Shown here: positions 1 through 7,955 of the stretch, piece by piece
How positions within the stretch are numbered: position 1 is the stretch's first letter
Layout of the letters: every line of letters starts with the position of its first letter
Assembly: GCA_009917405.1 (NCBI GenBank)
Contig: QZED01000001.1
Location: forward strand, 62,001 to 126,000
DNA from: a bacterium c-19
Lineage (GTDB): Bacteria > Bacillota_I > Bacilli_A > Erysipelotrichales > Erysipelotrichaceae
Length of the DNA: 64,000 nucleotides
Direction of reading: 5' to 3'
The notes under the pieces: generated by a model
What the model saw: the letters and a program-made list of their open reading frames with translations, nothing else
What the model was told of the DNA's origin: nothing
Database searches by the model: none
Translations under genes and position numbers: made by a program

Positions 1-2
1 CG

Positions 3-2345
3 CCGGGGCATGTTGATTTTGCAGCACAGACAGAGCGAGTGCTTCCGATATTAGATGCGGCGATTTTTATTGTCAGTGCGACACAGGGAGTACAGGCACA
101 CAGCGAAACACTTTGGCAGCTGTTGAAAAAACATCATATTCCAACTTTTCTGTTTGTGAATAAAACGGATATTACCGATTTATCACATGAGCAACTAATG
201 CAGGAATTAAAAACATTTCTTGATGTGAAATGCATTGATTTCAGTCAAGAGGCTGAATTGCACGAGGCGATTGCGATGTGTGACGATGAACTGTTGGAAC
301 GCTATATCGAGAACGAGTCATTTTCAACGAAAGAAATCACCGCATTGATTCATCAGCGTCGAATCTTTCCGTGTTTTTTCGGTTCGGCATTAAAGCAGTC
401 AGGAATTGATATACTATTAGATGCATTAACTGCTTACAGCGAAGAAGGGAAGTATGCACAGGAGCTGTCAGCCTATGTATACAACATCTCTTACGATGCT
501 TCGGGAACTCGTTTAACACATGTGAAAATTAACGGCGGCAGTATTGTCAATAAGCAGTTATTGTTTGATGAAAAAATCGATCAGATCCGCTGTTATCACG
601 GAAATGATTATACTTGTGTGAATAGTGCTGTAGCAGGACAGGTCGTTGCATTGTGTGGACTTAAGCATACAAAAATCAAAGATTCGTTACATTTTCAAAG
701 TGAGGATTCTGCGGCTTGTATATCGGCTGCTTTTCTTTATCGCTTAGTACCGCCTGCGAACGTGGATGATGCCGAGATGATGAAAAAGCTGCAATGGCTT
801 ATCGAAGAGGAACCGACTTTGCAGCTTCATTATGATCGGCAGTTGAAAGAGATCCGTTTACAACTGTACGGCGAAGTTCAAAAGGAAGTGCTGATCGAGC
901 GCATCAGACAGCGAACTGGAGTGATGGTCAGCTTTGAAGAAGGCAGTATTGCTTATCAGGAAACGATCGCTTATCCGATGGAAGGCGTCGGACATTATGA
1001 GATGTTAAAGCATTATGCCGAGGTGCATTTACGCCTGATTCCGTTAAAGCGCGACAGTGGATTAAAGTTTGACAGTATGTGTCCGTCTACGATGATTCCG
1101 TCCGCGTCTCAGCGAATGATTCTTCATTATCTTCAAACTTCATCTTTGACTGGTGTCATCAACGGCAGTCCGCTCACTGATATGGAAATCGTGTTAGTAA
1201 GCGGCAAGGTTCATGAGAAGCACACATCAGGAAATGATTTACGGGAAGCGACACTGCGGGCGTTAAAACAAGGCTTACAGATGGGAAAAAGTCTGCTTTT
1301 GGAGCCGACAGCACACTTTCGCTTGTCGATACCGGCGTCTGCGTTTGCTCGTGCCGTGTATGATTTGGAACAGATGCAGGCAAAATGGGATTCGCCTATC
1401 GAGATAAAGGATCAGCTGCGTATCAGCGGCAAGGCACCGCTTTCGCAAATACATAATTATTCATTTACCTTACGCTCTTACACAAAAGGCGAGGGAAATT
1501 TGTTCTTGAGTGTGATCGGCTCACAGACTGTCAATGATCAGGCAATGCTTGATCGCATGACGCATGAATACGCCAAAGAACATAAGCACTTAAGCAGTTC
1601 ATTGTTTTTGATACAGGGAGCGCCGACTTATATTCCTTATGATCAAGTGATTCAATACGCAGATGTTAAGCTCATGGAATCGATTGAAGATGACAGTGTG
1701 AAGTCACACAGTGTACATCGTCAGATCAAAATTGATGATGATGAATGGAAGCGAGTAGTCGCTAAGCTGCATCAGCCGCGGAAGCAATACCGAGAGCGTA
1801 TCGTTCATCAAGCAGCACTGCCGCAAAAACAGCGAAGCGTATCAAAGCCAAAACCGCCGTGTTTAATTGTCGACGGTTATAATATGATTTTCTCATGGCC
1901 GCAGTTAAAAGAAATGGCACAAAGCTCGATAGAGAGTGCACGATCTGCATTGATTTCGATGCTTGCCAATTATCATGGTTCACAAAAAGGCGAACTGATC
2001 ATTGTGTTTGATGCATATCGCACCGATGCCATAAAAGAGCACATTGTTAAAGATCATTCCATTCATATCGTTTATACGAAGCAGGCACAAACTGCCGATG
2101 CATATATTGAAAAAACGACTCATGCAATAACGAGTGATTATGAAGTGACGGTCGCTACTTCGGATCGTGAGGAACAAAACGTCATACTTGCCCAAGGAGC
2201 AATGCGTATGTCTGCGGATGAATTGTATCAAAAGCTGCATATTCAGCGCCAACGCGAAGTGGAACGCAGCCTTTATGAGCCGCAGTATCGAAATCATCCC
2301 TTGGCAGACTTAAGAAAATGGAATGAACAAAATGAAGATGAATAA
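3..2345 (+). CDS. TetM/EF-G-like translation GTPase fused to a C-terminal Rae1/YacP-like NYN nuclease domain (5' end missing)
   Basis: The reading frame is already open at the left edge: its first codons give PGHVDF, the end of the G3 motif (DTPGH) of translational GTPases, so about the first 70 residues lie outside. The G4 motif NKTD follows (FLFVNKTDI). The central part matches the later domains of ribosomal protection proteins (GEVQKEVL, then GSG/DSG-type domain IV, then a domain V ending near KGEGNLF). The tip loop reads KHTSGND instead of the YSPVST of TetM, so tetracycline resistance is not implied. The last ~160 residues form a second domain, CLIVDGYNMIFSW, VFDAYR, QTADAYIE and ATSDREEQ, with the acidic residues of the YacP/NYN fold. 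In Bacillus subtilis YacP is Rae1, an endonuclease cutting mRNA in the ribosomal A site. The fusion suggests a GTPase that delivers a nuclease to ribosomes; that role is inference. Confidence 0.85.
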   Translation, partial: PGHVDFAAQTERVLPILDAAIFIVSATQGVQAHSETLWQLLKKHHIPTFLFVNKTDITDLSHEQLMQELKTFLDVKCIDFSQEAELHEAIAMCDDELLERYIENESFSTKEITALIHQRRIFPCFFGSALKQSGIDILLDALTAYSEEGKYAQELSAYVYNISYDASGTRLTHVKINGGSIVNKQLLFDEKIDQIRCYHGNDYTCVNSAVAGQVVALCGLKHTKIKDSLHFQSEDSAACISAAFLYRLVPPANVDDAEMMKKLQWLIEEEPTLQLHYDRQLKEIRLQLYGEVQKEVLIERIRQRTGVMVSFEEGSIAYQETIAYPMEGVGHYEMLKHYAEVHLRLIPLKRDSGLKFDSMCPSTMIPSASQRMILHYLQTSSLTGVINGSPLTDMEIVLVSGKVHEKHTSGNDLREATLRALKQGLQMGKSLLLEPTAHFRLSIPASAFARAVYDLEQMQAKWDSPIEIKDQLRISGKAPLSQIHNYSFTLRSYTKGEGNLFLSVIGSQTVNDQAMLDRMTHEYAKEHKHLSSSLFLIQGAPTYIPYDQVIQYADVKLMESIEDDSVKSHSVHRQIKIDDDEWKRVVAKLHQPRKQYRERIVHQAALPQKQRSVSKPKPPCLIVDGYNMIFSWPQLKEMAQSSIESARSALISMLANYHGSQKGELIIVFDAYRTDAIKEHIVKDHSIHIVYTKQAQTADAYIEKTTHAITSDYEVTVATSDREEQNVILAQGAMRMSADELYQKLHIQRQREVERSLYEPQYRNHPLADLRKWNEQNEDE

Positions 2346-2442
2346 ATATTGTAATAATCTTTTTCACTTCTCAAGAACAATCGATTCAATGAAAACAAAC
2401 AGCTTTTTTCACTTGCGACTGGAAAGAACGGGTAAAATATCT

Positions 2443-2448
2443 TATAAT
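2443..2448 (+). promoter_or_regulatory. -10 element upstream of the gene at 2503
   Basis: A perfect TATAAT lies 55 bases before the start codon. No good -35 is visible at 16-18 bases upstream, so this is a weak call. Confidence 0.35.
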
Positions 2449-2502
2449 GTAGTTTAGAATAAAATGAAACATTACAGCTGCGATAGGGAAAGGAGGAAGT
2501 GT

Positions 2503-3903
2503 ATGCAGGATGAATTAGATATTCAAAATGATCTCCATGAGATCGATATTGATCTTTGTAATGACGATCAACTAATATTGCCTATGTCCTGCAGTTTTGA
2601 AACGACCTTCGATGAATTGCATTATCATATCTGTCAGAAGGTGCATTTGCATCCCAGATCAATCTATCGTTTTTATATCCCTAAGCTAAAGCTGACACTT
2701 CGTACCATTCCTCGCAGCAAGGATTCCCGCAGTGATAAGCGATTATTGTCCTTACTGGATATCGGTGATGATTTTTACTATCAAAACCGCAATCAAAGAC
2801 TGCGTCTGCATATTCGCGGAATTGGTGAACAGATTGATAAAATCAATATTGAACGTGATATGCGAAGAGCCTACGCAGCGCTGCAAAATACCGTGCTTCG
2901 CAGTACCCGTTTAAAGCGTAATCGAATTCAGCGTGAAAATTTGACCTTGTTATACGGATTGGCAAATGATTTGTTGCAGCAGCAGGTACATCGCTTATTG
3001 AGTGATCAAAGTACCTTAGTTTTTAATCTTAAGGGCAATCATTTAATGGCATACTGTTTGATCACCCAAACTCGTGATCAGATCGAATATTTCTTCTTTC
3101 CCGATCAGGAAAGCTATATTCGTTATGCGTTAGTGCGTCAGGATTCCTATTTATCGGGAATTCATAAGGAAAAATATAAAGACGGAATGGCGGTTGTCTT
3201 TTCCAAAAAGCAATTAAAGGAAACAGAAATGACCAAGCCGTATAATTCGCAAATGTATGTGGAACATTCCTGTTATGTTTATTTTTACGATGTTAAAAGA
3301 GGTTATGAGGTAGATGTGGTGAATAATACGCAGGCAAAGGAATTCATGCGCTATTTGGTGGCTTTACAAAAAGCATTGATCAAATTGAAAACCTTTCACT
3401 TGGATTTCAGTAATCGCAATGCGGCATTATATATCGGTTATAATCCGCATACCAAGGCTACACTTTTACAGCAAGGACCGAAGCTGCCGCTGCGTTTGCC
3501 GCAAAGGGAATATACGGATATTGATAATATCGTGCTGCTTCAACAATTTCCGCGCTCAATTGAAGCGATGGAGCTGGACTATACGATGAATGAAAAATTG
3601 CCCCTGCAACAGAAGGACGAGCGTTATCGCTATTTAGCCGAGGCGATCTGCATTGGTAAAAACAGCCGCAGTATGCGAAGTGAGGCATATGAAAGCAATG
3701 AACAGTTGGAACAGCTGTTGGTGGATGTATTGCTTGATACGATGGAAAGGGACGGCTTGCCGCAAAATGTCATTGTCAGAGAACAATGCGTTTATGCTGC
3801 AATTAACAGCTTTTGTAAACAACTGGGAATTGAGATTTCTGTTTATGCCCGTTTACCTAAAACAGATGCTTATTATCAGACAAGAAAAAAACAGACTGCT
3901 TGA
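2503..3903 (+). CDS. Uncharacterised protein with pRiA4b ORF3-like N-terminus and DUF6930-like C-terminus
   Basis: I chose the ATG at 2503 because AAAGGAGG sits just before it; an ATG at 2464 in the same frame has no ribosome site. The product is 466 residues, soluble, with no signal peptide or membrane segment. Residues ~30-115 (FDELHYHICQKV, IYRFYIP, LLSLLDIGDDFYY) resemble the fold of plasmid pRiA4b ORF3-like proteins. The C-terminal ~120 residues (MELDYTMNEK, VLLDTMERDGLP, VIVREQCVYAAINSFCKQLGIEISV) resemble the domains of unknown function that often accompany it, such as DUF6930. Both matches are from memory of family patterns and need a profile search. No catalytic motif is obvious. It stands alone between the fusion GTPase and hpf, with its own -10 element. 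Confidence 0.6.
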   Translation: MQDELDIQNDLHEIDIDLCNDDQLILPMSCSFETTFDELHYHICQKVHLHPRSIYRFYIPKLKLTLRTIPRSKDSRSDKRLLSLLDIGDDFYYQNRNQRLRLHIRGIGEQIDKINIERDMRRAYAALQNTVLRSTRLKRNRIQRENLTLLYGLANDLLQQQVHRLLSDQSTLVFNLKGNHLMAYCLITQTRDQIEYFFFPDQESYIRYALVRQDSYLSGIHKEKYKDGMAVVFSKKQLKETEMTKPYNSQMYVEHSCYVYFYDVKRGYEVDVVNNTQAKEFMRYLVALQKALIKLKTFHLDFSNRNAALYIGYNPHTKATLLQQGPKLPLRLPQREYTDIDNIVLLQQFPRSIEAMELDYTMNEKLPLQQKDERYRYLAEAICIGKNSRSMRSEAYESNEQLEQLLVDVLLDTMERDGLPQNVIVREQCVYAAINSFCKQLGIEISVYARLPKTDAYYQTRKKQTA

Positions 3904-4059
3904 TGTTTCTACTGGCAGTCGTTTTTATTACTGTAATGATCGTCACTGATTTATCATAAATTATTATTTTTTTTCATTTATCTGAAATAACACTGATACA
4001 CCATTAGTTTACCATATTACGATTAGAAATGATAGACTGTTTATTATAAAAATTTCAGA

Positions 4060-4065
4060 TATAAT
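4060..4065 (+). promoter_or_regulatory. -10 element of hpf
   Basis: TATAAT 26 bases before the hpf start. The -35 region is poor (around TAGACT at 4033), so regulation cannot be read from it. Confidence 0.35.
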
Positions 4066-4091
4066 AATAGTAGAACGAAGGAGGAATTTTC

Positions 4092-4628
4092 ATGAAAGTC
4101 CAAATTTACGGAAAAAATATATCCGTTACCCCGGCAATTGCCGAAAAGATTGAAGCGAAGCTGAATCTTTTAGAGAAATATTTCATCATTGATGAATCGG
4201 TAGTTGCCAATGTTGTTGTCAGAGTTTATCCGACAAAACAAAAAATTGAAGTAACCATCCCGACTAAGTTTGCGGTATTGCGTGCAGAGGTTGTTCATGA
4301 TGATCTGTATGCGGCCATCGATTTAGCAGTGGATAAGTTAGAGGATCAAATCAGACGGCAGAAAACACGTTTAAGCCGTAAAAATAAAGAAAAGCTGGCA
4401 ATGGCATTCGTGGAGCCGGAAATCATTGAAGATGATTTTGAAGAAAGCGATGAAGAGGTAGTGAGAACTAAGACGATCACACCGGAGAGCATGGAACTGG
4501 ATGAAGCAATCATGCGTATGGAAATGCTGAATCACTCATTCTTTATCTATCGTGATATTGAAACAGATGAAATTGCGGTTGTGTATAAGCGTCATGATCG
4601 CGGATACGGTTTAATTGAAACAGAATAA
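4092..4628 (+). CDS. hpf: Long-form ribosome hibernation promoting factor
   Basis: 178 residues, the length of the long HPF found in most Bacillota. The N-terminal ~100 residues are the S30AE/YfiA domain that binds the decoding region of the 30S subunit (MKVQIYGKNISVTPAIAEKIEAK at the start, DLYAAIDLAVDKLEDQIRRQKTR). An acidic linker (EIIEDDFEESDEE) leads to the C-terminal dimerisation domain (FFIYRDIETDEIAVVYKRHDRGYGLIE), which joins two 70S ribosomes into 100S particles. It acts in the cytoplasm in stationary phase. Start ATG follows GAAGGAGG at good spacing. It is monocistronic and ends in a strong terminator. Confidence 0.95.
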   Translation: MKVQIYGKNISVTPAIAEKIEAKLNLLEKYFIIDESVVANVVVRVYPTKQKIEVTIPTKFAVLRAEVVHDDLYAAIDLAVDKLEDQIRRQKTRLSRKNKEKLAMAFVEPEIIEDDFEESDEEVVRTKTITPESMELDEAIMRMEMLNHSFFIYRDIETDEIAVVYKRHDRGYGLIETE

Positions 4629-4636
4629 ACAATCAT

Positions 4637-4672
4637 AAAATGTGTCGAAATAACGGCACATTTTCTTTTTTT
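4637..4672 (+). terminator. hpf terminator
   Basis: AAAATGTG (4637-4644) pairs with CACATTTT (4657-4664), followed by a T-rich run to 4672. The stem contains a Spo0A-box sequence (next entry). Confidence 0.75.
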
Positions 4673-4716
4673 TATCATGCTGCTTCGACAGCTTCTCAAC
4701 TTTGAATCACTATACT
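4643..4716 (+). promoter_or_regulatory. Candidate Spo0A-controlled spoIIG promoter: two 0A boxes and a -10 element
   Basis: TGTCGAA at 4643-4649 and its reverse complement TTCGACA at 4684-4690 each match the 7-base core of the Spo0A box. A sigma-A -10 TATACT follows at 4711-4716. In B. subtilis the spoIIG operon is a Spo0A-activated sigma-A promoter with 0A boxes just upstream of the -10, so the layout fits. The implied leader is very short (the ribosome site begins about 10 bases downstream), which weakens the exact -10 assignment. Confidence 0.55.
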
Positions 4717-4736
4717 TATAGGTGAGGAGGGATCAT

Positions 4737-5474
4737 ATGGAAAGCTATGTTGAAGTGACATGGATCAGTGGATTTCTGATTTTGTTAAATGCAGGAACCT
4801 TGGCTTTTTATCTCAGCGCAAAGCCTTGCCGCTATCGATATTTGTTGCTTTACAGCTGTCTTGTGCCGCTGTTATCCTGCGTGCTGTTTCATCGCTATGA
4901 ATGGGGGATCATGATATTGGTGGAAGCACTGTTTTTTCGCTTGATCTATCATGATCAATGGAAAAGCTGGCTGTTAATGATAGCACATCGTCTGTTATGC
5001 AATTTCACCTGTTATGTGTGGTACGGGGGCAGTTTTCATCTGGGTATCTATTTTATTGAAAGTGACAGACTGCCTTATGCGTGTTGGATTTTATTAAGTG
5101 CTACTTGGTTTGGTATGTTTTATTTTTGGAAAGTAGAATTGTCCCAACAGAATTTTATCTATCCGCTGGAATTGAAGGGCAGTGATAAAATTGTCAAGCT
5201 GAAAGGGTATTTGGACAGCGGCAATTTAATGATGGAAAACGGCGTACCAGTAGTTTTTTTGGATCATAGCTTTGAGGCATATTTCCAAAAGGAAGACATA
5301 GAATGGATAGTGATGAATACGATGCAGGGAGAGAGCAGGGTAAAATGCCGTATGGCTCAAGCACGCTTATCCGATACGCATTATCATCCGGTATGGATTC
5401 ATTTTACCGACAGTCTGCATTTGCCTCACGGCGCCAAAGCTTTACTGAACTTACATATGATGACACAGGAGTGA
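4737..5474 (+). CDS. spoIIGA: Sigma-E processing peptidase SpoIIGA
   Basis: SpoIIGA is a membrane-embedded aspartic protease that cleaves pro-sigma-E in the mother cell after a signal from the forespore. The 245-residue protein has a hydrophobic N-terminal half with about five membrane segments (from [18 protein letters not shown] onward) and a soluble C-terminal half with the catalytic motif LDSGN at D160. It is shorter than the ~309 residues of B. subtilis, mainly at the C-terminus. The ATG at 4737 was chosen because AGGAGG lies directly before it; an in-frame GTG at 4722 would include the ribosome site. The gene directly precedes its substrate sigE, as in other spore formers. Confidence 0.88.
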   Translation: MESYVEVTWISGFLILLNAGTLAFYLSAKPCRYRYLLLYSCLVPLLSCVLFHRYEWGIMILVEALFFRLIYHDQWKSWLLMIAHRLLCNFTCYVWYGGSFHLGIYFIESDRLPYACWILLSATWFGMFYFWKVELSQQNFIYPLELKGSDKIVKLKGYLDSGNLMMENGVPVVFLDHSFEAYFQKEDIEWIVMNTMQGESRVKCRMAQARLSDTHYHPVWIHFTDSLHLPHGAKALLNLHMMTQE

Positions 5475-5479
5475 GAACA

Positions 5480-6178
5480 ATGAACCTTTTGAAACGATTG
5501 ATCAATTTCTTTCGCCGCAAAAAAACAAGCAGCGAAGTTTATTATATTCAAGGAAGCGATGCCTTACCGCAGCCGTTAAGCCGCGAAGAAGAGACAAAAG
5601 CATTGATTGCTTTGGAAAACGGTGATCAGGAAGCTCGTAATGCCTTGATTGAGCATAATCTGCGCTTGGTGGTATATATCGCAAAGCGCTATGAAACTAA
5701 TCCGATTTTTATGGAAGATTTAATCAGTATTGGCTCCATCGGTTTAATCAAAGCTGTTAATACGTTTAAGCGAGATAAAAACATCAAGCTGGTCACTTAT
5801 GCATCTCGCTGTATTGAAAATGAAATTCTGATGTTTCTGCGTAAGAAAAGTCGTCGTAAAGTTGAGGTTTCCTTTGATGAGCCGTTAAATATAGACTATG
5901 ACGGCAATGAATTATTGTTATCCGATATTATGGGTACCGATGATGATATTGTTACTAAAGAGGTGGAACGAAGGGAAAACAAACGGGAACTATTGCAAGC
6001 GATGCAAGGCTTAAAGGAACGAGAACGCTTGATTCTACAGATGCGCTACGGCATTGAGCATGAGGAATTGACTCAAAAGGATATTGCACAGCGTTTGGGT
6101 ATTTCACAATCATATATTTCACGCTTAGAAAAACGCATTATCGCGAAGCTAAAGGTACAGATGAAGCATCTTCAATAG
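5480..6178 (+). CDS. sigE: Sporulation sigma factor sigma-E (mother cell)
   Basis: Sigma-70 family factor for early mother-cell transcription. Strong identity blocks with B. subtilis SigE are visible: [16 protein letters not shown] near the processing site, [31 protein letters not shown] (region 2), [36 protein letters not shown], and the region 4 helix-turn-helix [17 protein letters not shown]. The basic N-terminal stretch ([13 protein letters not shown]) is the pro-sequence removed by SpoIIGA. The ATG at 5480 lies 5 bases after the spoIIGA stop; an in-frame GTG at 5471 overlaps that gene and would add three residues. The tight spacing points to translational coupling. Confidence 0.95.
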   Translation: MNLLKRLINFFRRKKTSSEVYYIQGSDALPQPLSREEETKALIALENGDQEARNALIEHNLRLVVYIAKRYETNPIFMEDLISIGSIGLIKAVNTFKRDKNIKLVTYASRCIENEILMFLRKKSRRKVEVSFDEPLNIDYDGNELLLSDIMGTDDDIVTKEVERRENKRELLQAMQGLKERERLILQMRYGIEHEELTQKDIAQRLGISQSYISRLEKRIIAKLKVQMKHLQ

Positions 6179-6239
6179 AAGCTTCATTTTTTTATGATTA
6201 TATTACATTTTGCCAAATTTTTCTTAATCGGCTTATTAC

Positions 6240-6269
6240 GCATAAATCCTCTTTCATAAGGGCAAACTG
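6240..6269 (+). promoter_or_regulatory. Sigma-F/sigma-G-type promoter of sigG
   Basis: GCATA at 6240-6244, exactly 15 bases, then GGGCAAACTG at 6260-6269. This fits the published sigma-F consensus (GYATA, N15, GGnnAnAHTR) at every defined position. In B. subtilis sigG is transcribed by sigma-F in the forespore. Confidence 0.75.
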
Positions 6270-6293
6270 AAATTGCGTGAAGGAGGAAGATGT

Positions 6294-7070
6294 ATGAGTC
6301 GTTACAAGGTTACGATCAGCGGTATTAATACAAATCAGCTTATCGTACTATCAAATAAAGAAATGAAAGAATTGTTTATTCGCTACCAAAACGGTGACTT
6401 AAGTGCTAAGGAAACCTTAATTAACGGGAATTTAAAACTAGTTTTATCAATAGTACAGCGTTTTTCATCGCGCTGTGACAACATGGATGATCTTTTTCAG
6501 GTAGGCTGTATCGGTCTCGTGAAATCAATCGATAATTTTGATTTGCGCCATGAGGTACGCTTTTCCACTTATGCCGTTCCGATGATTATGGGTGAAATCA
6601 AACGCTATTTGCGTGACAATCAGGTAATTCGTGTGTCAAGACATTTAAAGGATTTGGCATATAAAGCATTTAAGCTGAAAGAGGAATATGTACATAAGCA
6701 TCAGAAGGAACCGACAAATGCTTGGCTTGCACAGCGCTTGGAAGTAAGAGAAAAGGATATTAATGATGCACTTGATTCTGTACAATCGGTGATTTCAATC
6801 TTTGAGCCGGTCTATAACAGTGACGGTGATGAAATGTTTCTGCTTGATCAAATTAAGGATGAGAAAGATGAAATTGGTTTATTAGGAAATGTTTTGGCAT
6901 TGAAAAAAAGCATGAAGGAATTAAAAGCAAAGGAAATGGATATTATTAAAAAACGTTATTATGAAGATAAAACGCAAACGGAAATTGCGCAAGAGTTGGG
7001 AATTTCCCAAGCGCAGGTTTCACGCCTTGAAAAAAATGCGATTGCGACTTTGCGGAAACATATCGGCTAG
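6294..7070 (+). CDS. sigG: Sporulation sigma factor sigma-G (forespore)
   Basis: Late forespore sigma factor. The 258-residue protein opens with MSRYKVTISGI and carries the typical blocks NGNLKLVLSIVQRF, DDLFQVGCIGLVKSIDNFDL, RFSTYAVPMIMGEIKRYLRD, RVSRHLKDLAYKA and the C-terminal helix-turn-helix GISQAQVSRLEKNAI, matching B. subtilis SigG rather than SigF. ATG at 6294 follows AAGGAGGAAG at ideal spacing. It has its own forespore-type promoter upstream, while sigE lies 115 bases earlier, so both separate and read-through transcription are possible, as in B. subtilis. Confidence 0.95.
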   Translation: MSRYKVTISGINTNQLIVLSNKEMKELFIRYQNGDLSAKETLINGNLKLVLSIVQRFSSRCDNMDDLFQVGCIGLVKSIDNFDLRHEVRFSTYAVPMIMGEIKRYLRDNQVIRVSRHLKDLAYKAFKLKEEYVHKHQKEPTNAWLAQRLEVREKDINDALDSVQSVISIFEPVYNSDGDEMFLLDQIKDEKDEIGLLGNVLALKKSMKELKAKEMDIIKKRYYEDKTQTEIAQELGISQAQVSRLEKNAIATLRKHIG

Positions 7071-7099
7071 GATTATTTTGATCGCTTCGTGCATATACT
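7071..7099 (+). promoter_or_regulatory. Possible sigma-E promoter of ylmC
   Basis: GATTATT (7071-7077), 14 bases, then CATATACT (7092-7099). Each half differs from the sigma-E consensus (kmATATT, N14, CATACAHT) at one position. It lies right after the sigG stop codon, 16 bases before ylmC. Confidence 0.45.
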
Positions 7100-7114
7100 G
7101 GTACGGGTGAGAAT

Positions 7115-7357
7115 ATGCGATACAGCGATTTGCATTGTAAACAAGTAATTGATATGAAGACTGGTAAGGTGATCGGTAAGGTAAACGATTTATGTTTTCA
7201 GGAAAAGGATTTTGTGATTAAGGAACTCTATGTTGCACAGCCTCCGAATTATATTAAGCGTTGTTTTCCATGGCTGTTTCCGACTGAGGAAATTACCGTA
7301 AAAATCAGTGATATTGTTCAAATCGGTGAAGATGTAATAATTGTTCAAGTTTTATAA
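7115..7357 (+). CDS. ylmC: YlmC/YmxH family PRC-barrel sporulation-associated protein
   Basis: 80-residue protein with one PRC-barrel domain; the family start pattern MRYSDLHCKQVIDMKTGKVIG and the DIVQIGEDVIIVQV end are typical of YlmC/YmxH. Its biochemical role is not known; family members are restricted to spore formers. Position between sigG and sepF is the same as in B. subtilis (sigG-ylmA-ylmC), supporting the call. A sigma-E-like promoter precedes it. Start ATG follows GGGTGAG. Confidence 0.85.
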   Translation: MRYSDLHCKQVIDMKTGKVIGKVNDLCFQEKDFVIKELYVAQPPNYIKRCFPWLFPTEEITVKISDIVQIGEDVIIVQVL

Positions 7358-7516
7358 TCACATCGTGGTTTCTGATATGCAGGATTTCAGTATTAGTTTG
7401 ACTCATTAATCAGTGCTTTACGGAAAATGAATGGTTCGCAGTAAGAAAAAGACGCGGTTTTTATGATTTTTTAGGAAAAAATATCACTTAGGCTTTCTCT
7501 TAAAGCTGAATCATGC

Positions 7517-7522
7517 TATAAT
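7517..7522 (+). promoter_or_regulatory. -10 element of sepF
   Basis: TATAAT 29 bases before the sepF start; the -35 (around TTTCTC at 7494) is poor. The 193-base gap before sepF shows no other structure I can support. Confidence 0.4.
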
Positions 7523-7550
7523 ACTGTTATCTTATAGGAGGTAATTTTCC

Positions 7551-7952
7551 ATGGGTATCAGTCAAAAGTTTAAAGAATGGGTAGCACCGATTGATGAAGA
7601 CGAAATTTTGGAAGTAGAAGACGGTGAAGCACCTACAATTTCTGAATATGAAGAACCTAAAGCAAAGGTGGTGAATCGTGTGCCTACCGATACAAAAATG
7701 GTTTTATTTGAACCACGTTCCTTTGATGAAGCAGAAGAGGTCGCAAAACGCTTAAAGGAAAATCGTGCCGCAGTTGTGAATCTGCATAAACTGCAACGTG
7801 ATTATGCGCAGCGTACCATTGATTTTTTAACCGGTGTTATTTTTGCATTAGACGGCAGTATTCAAAAAATCGGGCATAATGTCATTCTTTGCGCACCGCG
7901 TACCATCGGCGTTCACGGCAATATTACATTAGAAGGCAACGAGGAAGAATAA
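7551..7952 (+). CDS. sepF: Cell division protein SepF
   Basis: 133 residues. SepF binds FtsZ and the membrane and helps organise the Z ring. An N-terminal amphipathic helix (MGISQKFKEWV) is the membrane anchor; an acidic linker follows; the C-terminal DUF552 domain (KMVLFEPRSFDEAEEVAKRLKENRAAVVNLHKL, RTIDFLTGVIFALDGSIQKIGHNVILCAP) makes the polymer and binds the FtsZ tail. It lies in the conserved cluster with ylmH and divIVA; ylmD, ylmE and ylmG, which sit around sepF in B. subtilis, are absent here. AGGAGG at good spacing supports the start. Confidence 0.95.
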   Translation: MGISQKFKEWVAPIDEDEILEVEDGEAPTISEYEEPKAKVVNRVPTDTKMVLFEPRSFDEAEEVAKRLKENRAAVVNLHKLQRDYAQRTIDFLTGVIFALDGSIQKIGHNVILCAPRTIGVHGNITLEGNEEE

Positions 7953-7955
7953 CAG

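Noticed and set aside
3-2345. Tetracycline resistance gene (tetM type)
   Set aside because: The tip loop lacks the YSPVST-like residues and reads KHTSGND, and a nuclease domain is attached; membership in the broader GTPase family is all that is supported.
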